A stretch of 64,000 nucleotides of DNA, taken from the NCBI GenBank assembly GCA_013399855.1, contig VXAY01003218.1, positions 493,186-557,185 on the forward strand, written 5' to 3'. Positions within the stretch are counted from its first letter, which is position 1. Every line of letters starts with the position of its first letter. Below the pieces are notes generated by a model, which worked only from the letters and a program-made list of their open reading frames with translations, was not told the origin of the DNA and did no database searches. The position numbers were made by a program, and so were the translations under genes. This DNA is from Oxyruncus cristatus. Its lineage: Eukaryota > Chordata > Aves > Passeriformes > Cotingidae. Positions 32,601 through 41,438 of this stretch are shown in pieces.

Positions 32601-35600
32601 AGATCCCACTCGGTGCCCAGAAGGTAATTTTTGGGGGGTCCTTGTGAATCCACTGGGCTGCAGCTGCCAAAGCCTCTGTGCCAGGCCTGGAACAGGGGAG
32701 GATGCAGCTGCTGGGCTGGCTTTGCTGACATATAGAGTTGTCCTCAGCTGCCTTTGAGGATGGAGTTGGGTGTGATTTAGAAGCATCTTTGTGATAAGGG
32801 TATGACCCATGTGTGTCCATTTGGAACAGGCAGCATCTGCCTCCCCACTGGTGCTTCCCTGCCCTTGAGAGACGCAGGAGGGACAAGCGAAATACAGACC
32901 TCCTTTGCAGACGCTCTGCGTTTCCCGAGAGGGTGCCGTCCAGCATCCCTGGGTGCAGCAGTAAAGGAAGTTGGTGGAGAGAACCTGGGTGGGAAGCCTT
33001 TCTCACGAGCCCCGCTCTGTCCCTTGCAGCCACACGCAAGCAGCCAACACCATCGGCCAAGCGGCGCGGGCGGCGCGGGAGGACGCGCGGCAGGCGCTGG
33101 AGCTGCTGCGCGCGGCCGCCGGCGGAGAGGCGGCTGCCTCCGGCTCCCTGCTCGGGCTGCTCGGGAAGTGAGTGGGGCTGTGCTGGCCGGTGTGTCACGG
33201 GGGCACGTGGGAGGGAGGAGAGGGGTGGCCAAGCACCTGTTGTATCCCCTTCGCTGCCTCCCCGTCTGAGCTGCGGAAATGCGTGTGTTTGGAGGCACGG
33301 ACTTGCTGGGACTTCGGTCACCGGCATGTCTGAGCGGTGGAGGTGGAGATTTGGCAGCTCTGTGGGGCATCTGCTTCCCACTGCACAGACCACGGTGCTC
33401 CCGTGGAACTGCCAGCAGCTGAGGGAAGGAGTTTAATGGCATGTCTGTGAACAGACTCCTGGTGGGGGAGTCTGTTCCACATGTCTGTTCCAAATCTGGG
33501 CTGGGTTTAGCCCAAGGGTGGCTTTAGCCCCACGATTGCTGTGTGGCAGGCGGGTGCCACTCCACAGCCCACCACAGTGGGGCTGGGATTTCGCACACCA
33601 GTCGTGGGGTGCGAGCAACAGCCCTAAGGGGAGTTAAGAGGCCGAACAGGGATTTGCAGGAAGAAACATCCAGCTGTAGGGCAGGGATTAGCAGAGCCAC
33701 TGTGGAGGCTGCGAGCTGTGTGAAACACGTTTAGTTCCTGGAGCAGGAGTAAGGAGCCAGTGGATGCCCTGCTTGGCTGAGGGACTGGGATGCAGGGGGT
33801 GTATGCAATTGGGTTTTCCTGCCCGATAAATCTGCGTGGGGCCTCGGAGAGCACGAACAAGTCCATGTAGAAGGCAGCATTAATGCTGGGTTGGGGGGTT
33901 GGCAGCCTGGCTGGTACCAGGCTCTCCAATCCCACATCCCTGCAGGTACGAGGAGCTGCAGTCGCTGGCTGGAGGCCTGAAGGCTGATGCCGACGGAATG
34001 GCCTCCAGGGCAGACAGGGCTTATCAGGGCAGCCTGGTGCTCCTCAGCTCCCTGTCCCGCCTGACGGACACCGACATGGGCTCCTTCGAGGTGAGGGCTG
34101 TGTGCCTGTGGCACCTTCTGCTCTCCCCGACACCCTCCCCACTACCCTGCCAGCAGCTCAGCCCTTCCCAGGGCTCTGTCCCCACTGGAGAGCCATCAGA
34201 TATGCATCTTCTCACCCTTTTGCCTGTGGTTCCCGGGGAGCACTGGGGAGATGCTGGGACCCCATCACGTCTCTGTTTCAGGGGGAGGCATCCCGGCTGA
34301 AGCAGGACGCCAGTGCTCTGCTGAGCCTGGTGGACACTTACATGGCCCAGTACCAGCAGCTGCAGAGCCGCACAGGGCGCTGGGAGGAGGAAACCAAGGA
34401 GCTGCTGCAAAGGCGAGAGGGCGATCGAGCGGTAAGAGGTTGGCTGGGGGGCTGTGTTGTCCTCCAGGAGCTGGAGCTTTGGTGGGATGCTCTTGGCACC
34501 ACCACTGTCCTAGCCTGGTAGTCAAAGGTAGCTCTGCCTGCCTGGAGCAGGATTGTACCCTTCCTTGGAAACACAGCCTTGGGGTTGGTCTTCTGAAGCC
34601 CGTGGGAGACCTTACTGTGAGCGTGGAGCTGCTGGTGCAGGGTCTCATCTGCACACCTTCTCCATGTGAGGCAGGTTAAAGGTCTGCTCCTGGAGAGATT
34701 AGAGCTGATTCAGGATGGCTGGAGCTGGTTGAGGAGCCCCAGCACAAGCCTGTGCCAGCCTTGATTCAGGGGCAAGAGCAGGCATTTGGGAACAGGATGA
34801 TGGGTCTTCTCCTCCAGCCCAGCTCCTCCCAGGCCACTCTGGGCATGTCCAATCCTCCCGTACTCTGTCCTTCATCCACCTGTTGTGTCCCTTTGACCTG
34901 TTTGCAGAAGCTGACACAGCTGCTGTCCCGAGCCAACCTCGCCAAGAGCACAGCCCTGCAAGCCGTGAGCGCCGGCAATGCCACCTTCTATGAGGTGGAA
35001 CAGATCCTGAAGAGCCTCAGGGGTAACGTCCATGAAACCCTTCCTTTGCCTTTCCATGTGGGATCTCACGAAGGTAGTGCAGCTTCATTCCCATGGGTGT
35101 TTCTTCCAGAGTTCAACCTGCAAGCAGGTGACAAGAGGAGGGAAGCTGAAGATGCCATGAGGAGGCTGCCCATTATCAGCAGCATGGTCGCCAGTGCCGG
35201 GGAGAAGACAGACCGAGCTGAAGCAGTCCTGGGCAGCGCTGCTTCCGAGTCCAAGGCAGCCAGCAGCACTGCAGGGGAAGCAAAGGAGATCACCATGGGG
35301 ATCCAAGAGGTGAGGACAGGCTCCAGTGCTAGTGCTGGCAGAAAAGGGTTTGGGAGGAAGAACAGTGGAAGAACAGGAGATGGTTGGCAACTTCATGGTG
35401 GAGCTGATGGGTTGACTTTTGGACCTGCTGTATGGATTTTTGGGCTAAAGTTTCTCTACAGTGGGTCCTGGAGATACCAGACTTTGGCTGTAGGTCAGTG
35501 GGTGCCTGTGGATCTCTGCAGGCACGTTTCTTCCGTGAGGGTCTTTGTGGCATCTCACTGTAGCTGCCTTTCAGTGACCTAGGGGATTTTTCCATTCCCA

Positions 35601-36689
35601 CAGCCTGAGCCACTGGCAGGCTTGTGAGGTCCCAGAATTGCTGCTTGTCAGTTCAGCTCCCAGATGAGTGTTGTAATTCCCAGAGATTTGCGGATGTGTG
35701 CAGGAGGGGTTGAGCCATGTCATAGAAACATCTCTCTGGAGCAACCGGTGGGAGAACATGAAGGATACAGGCCAGTCTGGGGTCATTTTGGGTCCCCGTA
35801 GAAGGAACCCGTTTCCACCAGCTCCGCATTCCGGTGCACCCAGACTGATTTTGGCCATGCTCTGCCCCTCTGAACGTGCCTTTGCCTTCCCCAGGAGATT
35901 GCCCAGCTGAAGGTGGAAGCCAACCAGACGGCCGATGGTGTCCTCGCCCTGGAGAAGGCAGTGGCCGCCCTGCGGCGCGAGGCCAAGGAAGCAGATGATG
36001 AGTTAGAGAGGAAGCTCTCGGAGGTTGAGGCGGATGCTGCTGGGATACAGGAGGTGGGTCCCCATCTCCCTTGCCTTGTCCCCGTCCCTCTTGCCTTCTG
36101 GGCTCAGTTGCACCTTAGAGCTGCTACCTTTCCTCCTTCAGACAGCTCAGGAAGCTCAGCGGGTCCATGACAAGGCTGGCCAGGCAGGGGTGGCCGTGCA
36201 GGAGACGCTGAGTGCCCTGGAAGAGCTGCTGCGCCTGATGAGTAGGTTTTGTGACACCACCGTGGGATGTGGATGGAGACGGGTCCCCGCTGGGGTCTAG
36301 GGAGTTCAGTGGGCAGCTGGCCTCAGGTGGTGCCTGTGGGCAGGCTGGGCATCAGGGTGGAGATGGAGTATCTAGAAAGACGTAGCCCTCAGCCTGCATC
36401 CATGCTTCCTTATTCCTTGTTTTCCTCCTGTTCCACAGACCAGCCTGGCGCTGTGGATGAGGATGGCCTGAAGCAGCTCGAGATGAATTTTAGCAAAGCC
36501 CAAACCAGAAGCAACCAGCTGAAGGCTGAGATGTCCGAGCTGGAGCAGACAGCCACGCTGCAGGGGGCCCGGGTGCGGACGCTGGAGAGCAACATTGATG
36601 AGATCCTGGCTGATATAAGGAACCTGGAGGATATCCAGAGGAGTCTTCCTCCGGGCTGCTACAACACAAAAGCCATTGAATTGCCATGA
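20553..36689 (+). CDS. LAMC2: Laminin subunit gamma-2 (complete, 23 exons)
   Basis: Gamma-2 chain of epithelial laminin-332, which anchors keratinocytes through integrin alpha6beta4. The joined exons give 1,176 residues (human about 1,193) in one frame, with 23 exons as in human. Order: signal peptide (about residues 1-21), LE repeats starting VCDCNG with no LN domain, L4 domain, further LE repeats, a CPAC pair, then the coiled coil ending [14 protein letters not shown]. The BMP1/tolloid processing site YSG-DEN is kept in exon 10. Two oddities: an extra Cys in the first LE, and exon 11, whose last two thirds are nearly identical to LAMC1 exon 14. The gene sits directly downstream of LAMC1, consistent with an old tandem duplication. 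Its 3' end faces NMNAT2. Confidence 0.98.
20635..24703 (+). other. LAMC2: LAMC2 intron 1
   Basis: 4.07 kb, the longest LAMC2 intron. Apart from a short CR1-like remnant near 22.9 kb I see no exon, RNA gene or clear repeat. It may hold enhancers, but nothing in the sequence proves it. The 318-codon minus-strand open frame inside has no family signature. Confidence 0.8.
22921..22966 (+). mobile_element. CR1-like 3' remnant
   Basis: GATCCTTATGGGCCCCTTCC resembles the last 40 bases of CR1. Short, so uncertain. Confidence 0.4.
24704..24892 (+). CDS. LAMC2: LAMC2 exon 2: first LE repeat
   Basis: [18 protein letters not shown] onward to [10 protein letters not shown]. The first LE has a ninth Cys: the codon at 24862-24864 is TGC, giving ECCLPC where human has DRCLPC. 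An Arg CGC to TGC change is the simplest explanation. Confidence 0.97.
25037..25300 (-). mobile_element. CR1 LINE 3' fragment
   Basis: In LAMC2 intron 2. Carries CCTTGGACACTTCCAGGGAT and TGCCAGGGTCC, typical reversed CR1 segments. Confidence 0.8.
25838..25967 (+). CDS. LAMC2: LAMC2 exon 3: LE repeat
   Basis: [18 protein letters not shown], then [16 protein letters not shown]. Acceptor CCACAG, donor GTGAGT, phase 2. Confidence 0.97.
26850..26948 (+). CDS. LAMC2: LAMC2 exon 4: LE repeat
   Basis: [18 protein letters not shown] to GERCER; matches human CDCDPAGIAGPCDAG. Phase 2 end. Confidence 0.96.
27012..27275 (-). mobile_element. CR1 LINE 3' fragment
   Basis: In LAMC2 intron 4. ATCACAGAATCCTGGAATGG marks the reversed 3' end; close relative of the 25.0-kb and 48.3-kb copies. 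Confidence 0.85.
27423..27559 (+). CDS. LAMC2: LAMC2 exon 5: LE end and lead-in to L4
   Basis: [26 protein letters not shown], then [12 protein letters not shown] is a sequon. Acceptor CCCAG, donor GTGAAA. Confidence 0.97.
27997..28119 (+). CDS. LAMC2: LAMC2 exon 6: L4 domain, start
   Basis: [20 protein letters not shown] to PIYFVAP; human has DGWKAVQRNGSPAKLQWS. Phase 1 end before GTAGGT. Confidence 0.96.
28245..28434 (+). CDS. LAMC2: LAMC2 exon 7: L4 domain, middle
   Basis: [19 protein letters not shown] through CGVSHTYTF. Ends AG before GTAGAG, phase 2. Confidence 0.97.
28770..28882 (+). CDS. LAMC2: LAMC2 exon 8: L4 domain, end
   Basis: [19 protein letters not shown], then [17 protein letters not shown] sequon conserved with human. 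Donor GTAAGT. Confidence 0.97.
28975..29009 (+). repeat. (AAT)n microsatellite
   Basis: About 11 units with one interruption, in LAMC2 intron 8. Confidence 0.9.
29189..29407 (+). CDS. LAMC2: LAMC2 exon 9: end of L4 and LE repeat
   Basis: [17 protein letters not shown], then [13 protein letters not shown] and [14 protein letters not shown]. The upstream intron is open in the same frame for about 20 codons but offers no better acceptor. Confidence 0.97.
29515..29725 (+). mobile_element. CR1 LINE 3' fragment
   Basis: In LAMC2 intron 9. Same subfamily as the 2.95-kb copy: CAGACATTGGAATGGGCTGC and GAGGTCTTTTCCAACC. Confidence 0.85.
29930..30037 (+). mobile_element. CR1 LINE 3' end
   Basis: Second piece in the same intron: TCTGAGCAACCTGGTCTGG, then CCCTTCCAACC and the CCATGATTTTA tail. 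Confidence 0.75.
30181..30360 (+). CDS. LAMC2: LAMC2 exon 10: BMP1 cleavage site and LE
   Basis: Begins [18 protein letters not shown]. In human gamma-2 BMP1/tolloid cuts in CYSG-DEN; the same residues sit here at about 30186-30206. It continues [14 protein letters not shown] to CPPGAAG. Confidence 0.96.
30835..31068 (+). CDS. LAMC2: LAMC2 exon 11: LE with LAMC1-like converted tract
   Basis: [20 protein letters not shown], then [13 protein letters not shown] and an LE identical to gamma-1. Bases 30927-31070 match LAMC1 3489-3632 at 143 of 144 positions; all 47 residues from PNAV to DKCR are the same. The loop reads NVEPNAV, against NIDPNAV in gamma-1 and NVDPSAS in human gamma-2. The segment just before the tract is four residues shorter than gamma-1 or human gamma-2. 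Gene conversion from LAMC1 is the best reading; a local misassembly is less likely because both flanks and the single mismatch are locus-specific. Confidence 0.95.
31291..31427 (+). CDS. LAMC2: LAMC2 exon 12: last LE and coiled-coil start
   Basis: [19 protein letters not shown], then [17 protein letters not shown]. Differs normally from LAMC1 exon 17, so the converted tract does not extend here. Confidence 0.96.
31716..31869 (+). CDS. LAMC2: LAMC2 exon 13: coiled coil
   Basis: [19 protein letters not shown] to LREALSLQ; human has MDQFMQQLQRMEALIS. Phase 1 end. Confidence 0.95.
31992..32197 (+). CDS. LAMC2: LAMC2 exon 14: coiled coil
   Basis: [16 protein letters not shown], then [16 protein letters not shown]; ends LRRV in phase 0. 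Separated from exon 13 by 122 bp only. Confidence 0.95.
32476..32555 (+). CDS. LAMC2: LAMC2 exon 15: coiled coil
   Basis: [23 protein letters not shown] and the LAQEA segment match human. 80 bases, the same as LAMC1 exon 20. Confidence 0.95.
33030..33167 (+). CDS. LAMC2: LAMC2 exon 16: coiled coil, Ala/Arg-rich
   Basis: [18 protein letters not shown] onward to LLGLLGK. Very GC- and Ala-rich compared with the human exon, but frame and phase (2) hold and length matches LAMC1 exon 21 (138). Confidence 0.92.
33946..34090 (+). CDS. LAMC2: LAMC2 exon 17: coiled coil
   Basis: [17 protein letters not shown] to [10 protein letters not shown]; phase 0. Length (145) equals LAMC1 exon 22. Confidence 0.94.
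34282..34431 (+). CDS. LAMC2: LAMC2 exon 18: coiled coil
   Basis: [18 protein letters not shown] to [10 protein letters not shown]; 50 codons, equal to LAMC1 exon 23. Confidence 0.94.
34908..35022 (+). CDS. LAMC2: LAMC2 exon 19: coiled coil
   Basis: [19 protein letters not shown], then [16 protein letters not shown]. Human [10 protein letters not shown] and GNATFYEVE are matched closely. NAT sequon. Confidence 0.96.
35110..35309 (+). CDS. LAMC2: LAMC2 exon 20: coiled coil
   Basis: [19 protein letters not shown] to TMGIQE in phase 0. The intron before it is only 87 bp. Confidence 0.96.
35895..36053 (+). CDS. LAMC2: LAMC2 exon 21: coiled coil
   Basis: [20 protein letters not shown] to DAAGIQE; NQT lies at the place of human NVT. 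Confidence 0.96.
36142..36241 (+). CDS. LAMC2: LAMC2 exon 22: coiled coil
   Basis: [19 protein letters not shown] to LLRLM; the intron before it is 88 bp. Phase 1 end before GTAGGT. Confidence 0.95.
36439..36689 (+). CDS. LAMC2: LAMC2 exon 23: C-terminus and stop
   Basis: [17 protein letters not shown] to [14 protein letters not shown] then TGA. The terminal Cys for the beta-3 bond and a Glu third from the end are both present. Confidence 0.97.
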
Positions 36690-38345
36690 ACAAGCTCTGG
36701 AAAGGCTACAGCGCCTGCCAGGCTGAAGGCAGGAGAGCCTCCCCAAATCTGGCAGGACTGGCTGCATTTGGTTTTGTTGAACTGATCCTCACCCTCAGTT
36801 TCAGTGTGGCAGATGAAGTTCAGTGTCACGCTGGCCCTGGAGAGTCCCTACTTTTTCAAAGTGCTCCGTCCCTCGCTCGTGGGAGGAGGGAGACGCCTGG
36901 TTTGTGAAGGTGCTACTGGCTGAAGAACAGCCCGTTCCCACAGCATTTCTCTGAGGTGCAAGTGGGCGTTGCTCGGGGTCAGCCTTGGGAGTTTGCACGG
37001 TTCGGAGCCTCGAGTTCGCGACTGAGAGGTTTTCCACCCTCCACGCCCTGTGGGTCTCCTCTCCCCGTCTGGCACACACAGAAGGACTAGAGCCTCTGTC
37101 CTTACTTTGGACACTGCCACCACCACCATCTCCTCCTCATGTTCTCGGTGAGGTTTTCCTCTCCATCAGTAGCTCAGCGAGCGGCATGAAGAGGCAGATG
37201 GGAGAGATGAGTTTTGAGCTGTGGCACTGGTGATGCTTCGTGTGCCGTTCTCCTCCCAGCCTGCCCATTCCTCCCCTGGAGGTGGGAGTGGTGCTGACAT
37301 GTTTTTGCTGTGCCTTAGAGCTCTGGCACTGGTGACCATTTTCACACAGCTGCTGCTCTTCCGTGCTGCTTCTCAATGGGGTGGTTACTGTTTGCTAAAG
37401 AGGAGGGAAAAAGAGCTTCCAGGTGCCTTTGAGCTCACAGTGACATGCTGGATGGAGGAAGAGGGGATCCCAGGCTAGCAGGGCCTCCTGAGATGGAAAG
37501 TCTTTCCTGCTTTGCCTGCTCCCCTCTGCCAGGAGGAGTATCCCTATGCTTTCTCCCACACTTCTCAAGTCCCAAAGCCCCTGAGGGATGGCTTTCCTGT
37601 CCAAGCTCCTCCTGGGCAAACACAGGTCTCTTTACCACCTCCTTACACGCGCAAGCACAACCTTTCCTTCCAAGACTGGTCCCTTTGGTACCAGGCAGCT
37701 TCCTGGGTGTCCCAGAGCCCAGGAGAAGCAGGGTGATGTCTCCAGGATTCTGCAGGAATGGGGGCTTTCTCCAGGGGGCTGCAGCCATGAGCTCTCGTGT
37801 CTGAGAGCCCTGTCCCATCTCACTGCAGTGTCTGCACCCCGATTTGATGGGTTTAAAAAATATTGAAGGTGTCTTGAATGTGTTTCAGCCTCTGTTTTGG
37901 TGCTGCCTATCCCCCCTCTCTCCCTCCTGTGTGGTGCTGGATGTTTCTCAGAGGCTCAGGTGGTTCTCCACAGGGGTTTCCCGTTGTACATCTGAGCAGA
38001 GCTCAGAGGGGCTGAAGACCCCAGTGCTCCCTTCACCCAAAATTGCTACCACATGCTGAAAGTCAGCTCTGCTGAAGCCCCTGACCTGTGTGGTGGTGAA
38101 AGAGGAGGATACTTTGGGGACTCACCCCTCCTTATTTCTGATTCTCTGATAAAGCAGCATCCAAGCTTTTGCTTAATGATATACCAAGTATTATGTCTGC
38201 CTTACATTTTTATTTAAGTGAGATGTACTCTAGCCCCTGGCGTGTTCTACTGCATAGGGACAGGTATTATGAACCTGGCTACATTTCCATGAGTTGGGTT
38301 TTTTGAAAGGGAGAAGGTCAATAAATGATGAATACTTTTGGCTGG
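36690..38345 (+). other. LAMC2: LAMC2 3' UTR
   Basis: About 1.65 kb from the stop to just past AATAAA at 38320-38325. No repeat or exon seen in it. The end is inferred from the signal, not from a transcript. Confidence 0.75.
38320..38325 (+). other. LAMC2: Polyadenylation signal, LAMC2
   Basis: AATAAA followed within 40 bases by a TTTTGG / TTGCCTCTTGGTTT downstream element. Confidence 0.7.
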
Positions 38346-38488
38346 ATCTTGCCTCTTGGTTTATTTGCTTAGGCTCCCTGATTTGGGTGGGTTTGGCCAT
38401 GGGTTATCCCAGCCATTTGCTCTCTTTGTGCTGACTCTGTCTTGGGGCTGTTTTAAAATGACACCAGTAACATCTTTGTTTTGTTTTG

Positions 38489-38494
38489 TTTATT
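38489..38494 (-). other. NMNAT2: Candidate distal polyadenylation signal, NMNAT2
   Basis: TTTATT on plus is AATAAA on minus. It sits about 160 bp from the LAMC2 signal facing it. Confidence 0.5.
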
Positions 38495-40939
38495 ACATAA
38501 TTTAAACATTTTGCTGATAAAGTTTTTTTTTGTTAATGACTGTTTTTTTCATATAGCAACAGAAAAAACAGAGGAAAAAAAAGGCTCCAAAACTTTTGAC
38601 AAAGGTGAAATCGGTGGCATGACAACTTCAACCCCTTTCCCCCCCCCCTTATTTATTTTTTCCCCCAAATGGCGTTTGAAGTTCACTTCTCTTTCAGCAA
38701 ATTGCACTGTTTAAAAGTGGAGGTTCAAAGACCAAGACCCACGAGCTTCTTCCCACCCCTCCCCTGCCCCCTGGAAACCCAGATCCTCACCTCCCTGGCA
38801 GTCACATGGATCATCACAGATGATTATTTTTTTCCCATACCCACCCAAAGACGTTTTTCCAAAGCGGGTCCCAGAGCTGGAGGACCCGTCACAAACGCGC
38901 CATCCCACCCGCCGTCGGTGAGTTTTGCTGAGCTGATGTGCGAAGGCGCGGGTAAGACTGGTCAGACAGGATGCCCTCATCACCTGCACCACAGCACTGC
39001 GTCCCTGAGCCGTGCCATCCTCACCGTGACGGGGCGGGAAGCGCTGGCGTCCCCACGTCCCATCCCGGGTACCGGAGGGACGGAGGGAGCATCAGAGGTG
39101 GCTCTCGGACGTGACACCTTCCTTCCTTCTCCATCTCCTCTGTTTTGCTTCCCCGTGTCTTTTCCTCAGTGGGAACCCGCTGTCTTTCCTCCCCCTCCCA
39201 AGATGGTGCTGCTCCCCTGGCAGGCTCAGCCCCGCCGGGTGTGTTTGGGAGGCTGGTTGCCACCACTGCTGCTGCTCCTCCAGCTGGGAGCTGAGAAACA
39301 GGGGGAGGTCTGGCAAGGAGGGGAGGCTGTGCCTGGAATTGCTTCTGTGTCGGGGTGGAGAGGGAGGGGAGAGCGGCAAACTGAGTGTGTGACAACGGTG
39401 GGTGGAGAGGAGTCCAGCGCCTGGTGACTGGTTGCCTCATGGATGAGGTGTCCCACCACGGGCACGTCAGCTGAGGGAGCTCTGTGGGGTGGTGCTGACC
39501 AGCTCCAACGGGCTGAAGACCTCCCTGGAGAAGAGGCATCCCTGTTCTCTGAGTCCCCCACGCACTCGCCACCCTCTCTGCTTTGGCGTCTCCGAATCTC
39601 TTCATCCCATGGGATACGTACGCAACCCCCGGGAGATACCGGAGCTGCTGCCGAGGGACTCGGCTGCCCAATTTAGAACAGTTCCCAAAAAAACCCTCAC
39701 CATGCAGAGGGAAATCCCTGGCAAGGAAAGACCTCTTCTGGCTTTTGGGTGAGTCACGTCACCTTTGTCCCTCCTGATTTCCCTTCTGGGAAGGGCTGTG
39801 CCCTCCTGGGAAGCTGTCAGCTACTGCTCCTAAAATACTGCCTGCTGCAAGGACCCTGTGGCTGTGGCCTGCCTTACTTTGTCCAAAGCTATTTGCTTTT
39901 TGCTATTTGCTGTTTGCTTTGTTCCAGGGGTGCCAGCAGCACCCGGCGGGTCAGATTTAGTGCAACGTCTCACCTTTGGAGCTTTCATGAGAGCAACTCT
40001 GTGGACTTTGAAGGGACAAAGTAGAGGGGAAATTTCACATCTTTCCTTGAAACACCATGGAGGACTCAGCTACAGGCAGCAGGGTAGCTTCTACCCGAAG
40101 CAATACAAGGATAGATGGAGCAAAGGGACAGGAGAAGGTGAGGGGTAAACCTTCCTCCTTGTGGCTGTGACCTTGCCCAGGAGCTGTGCAGGGTCCTTGC
40201 ACCCTAGGGACGCTCAGCAGGACACGGGCCTGCTCCAGCAACCCTCCTCTCCACAAGGCTTCAGTCATTGCTCCCTGTTACCTGCCCTGCAGCGTCTCCA
40301 CCAGGCTCCATCCCCGGCGTCTGGGGGCACGTCACAGGTGGGAGAGCAGGAGCCTGGCATGTCCCAAGGGATGTGCAAAGTAGCCACAGCTGGTTTGGGG
40401 GGGGGAAGTATCATGCATTTAATGAACTCTTCAAGAAGAGGAAGAGAGTCAGAGCGGCAGGAGAAGGGGGAAGTTTACGGACAGAAGTGGAGATCTGGAG
40501 GCCAGAGGATGGCGATGGACCCAACCAGCTTTGGGGAAAACTGTTACCAGAGGTTTTGGCTCACTACCTGCTTCTTTCTACCTCCATAAGTGGCAGATCC
40601 CTTTCTAGGTGCTGTGGGTTGGAGTAGAACATCACCCCAGCTCAAGTCACCTAGGGAGTGGCTCGAGTTCTTGCAGCCAAGGGAAGGTGAGACATGACGT
40701 TCTCCCTGCAATGCTTTGGCGGTGGTGATTGCCAAGGCCTCTGCTCCCCTTTAGAAATGCCTTCTCCATGATTTTTCAGGGCCAGGAGAAGGATTCTGTT
40801 AGCTGGGCTGCCCTACTGCTGGGCTGGGAGGCTCACCTGCCATGAGGCACCGAGCCGGTGCCAGCCAGGGTTTGGTCGGTCACCGTGTCGAGAGGCTCAG
40901 AGGGCACTAAAACTATTGAATAAAAAAAATGCGCCTAGA

Positions 40940-40945
40940 TTTATT
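40940..40945 (-). other. NMNAT2: Candidate proximal polyadenylation signal, NMNAT2
   Basis: AATAAA on minus, about 395 bases after the stop codon. Confidence 0.45.
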
Positions 40946-41335
40946 GGGCTCAAATTCTGTAAGATGATGCAGAAGAGGCAGCCCCTGCTCTGAGCATGCT
41001 GGGAGGACAGACCGGGGGCCATTTCCCAGGGACATGCTGGGAGGGGGTGCCGGGGCGGCCTCCCCTTGAGCACACCGAGCACGTCGCTCTCGTACCGGTC
41101 CCTCCTCCCTCCCCACGTGTGCAGGGCAGGGCGATACCCCAAAAAACCAGACCAAACTGTTCCCTGGACATTGCTGCACGATGGAGTGTTGGTGCCGGGG
41201 GTGAGAGGCAGACACGGGCAGGAGGCCATGGGATGGGGAGAGAGATGGAGACACGGACTGAGAGAGAAAAAAGAGTGATGGAGAGCTGCAGGCAGGCGGG
41301 ACACGAGGGCTGTCTCGCTGCAAGGCCTCTGGCTC

Positions 41336-41438
41336 TTAGCCAGAAGCGTTGATGTACAGCTGGCTCTTGAGGATGTAGTCAATGACAGGCTGGCAGAGGT
41401 AATCCACAACGTGTCCATCCCCGTGCTGCAGGGCCAGT
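41336..41438 (-). CDS. NMNAT2: NMNAT2 exon 11: C-terminus and stop
   Basis: [20 protein letters not shown] to LYINASG then TAA. Human has YLSQPV; here the Ser is Cys. Confidence 0.97.

Larger units (their letters stand above)
38480..41335 (-). other. NMNAT2: NMNAT2 3' UTR (probable extent)
   Basis: Sequence after the NMNAT2 stop on the minus strand. Two AATAAA signals are seen on that strand: 40940-40945 (short UTR, about 0.4 kb) and 38489-38494 (about 2.85 kb). NMNAT2 mRNAs are known to have long 3' UTRs, so the distal end is plausible. The 252-codon plus-strand frame at about 38.7-39.4 kb has no recognisable domain. Confidence 0.55.

Noticed and set aside
32488..33393. 301-codon minus-strand frame across LAMC2 exons 15-16
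   Set aside because: Antisense shadow of GC-rich LAMC2 exons and introns.
38669..39427. 252-codon plus-strand open frame between LAMC2 and NMNAT2
   Set aside because: Low-complexity composition; lies in the likely NMNAT2 3' UTR; no recognisable protein family.
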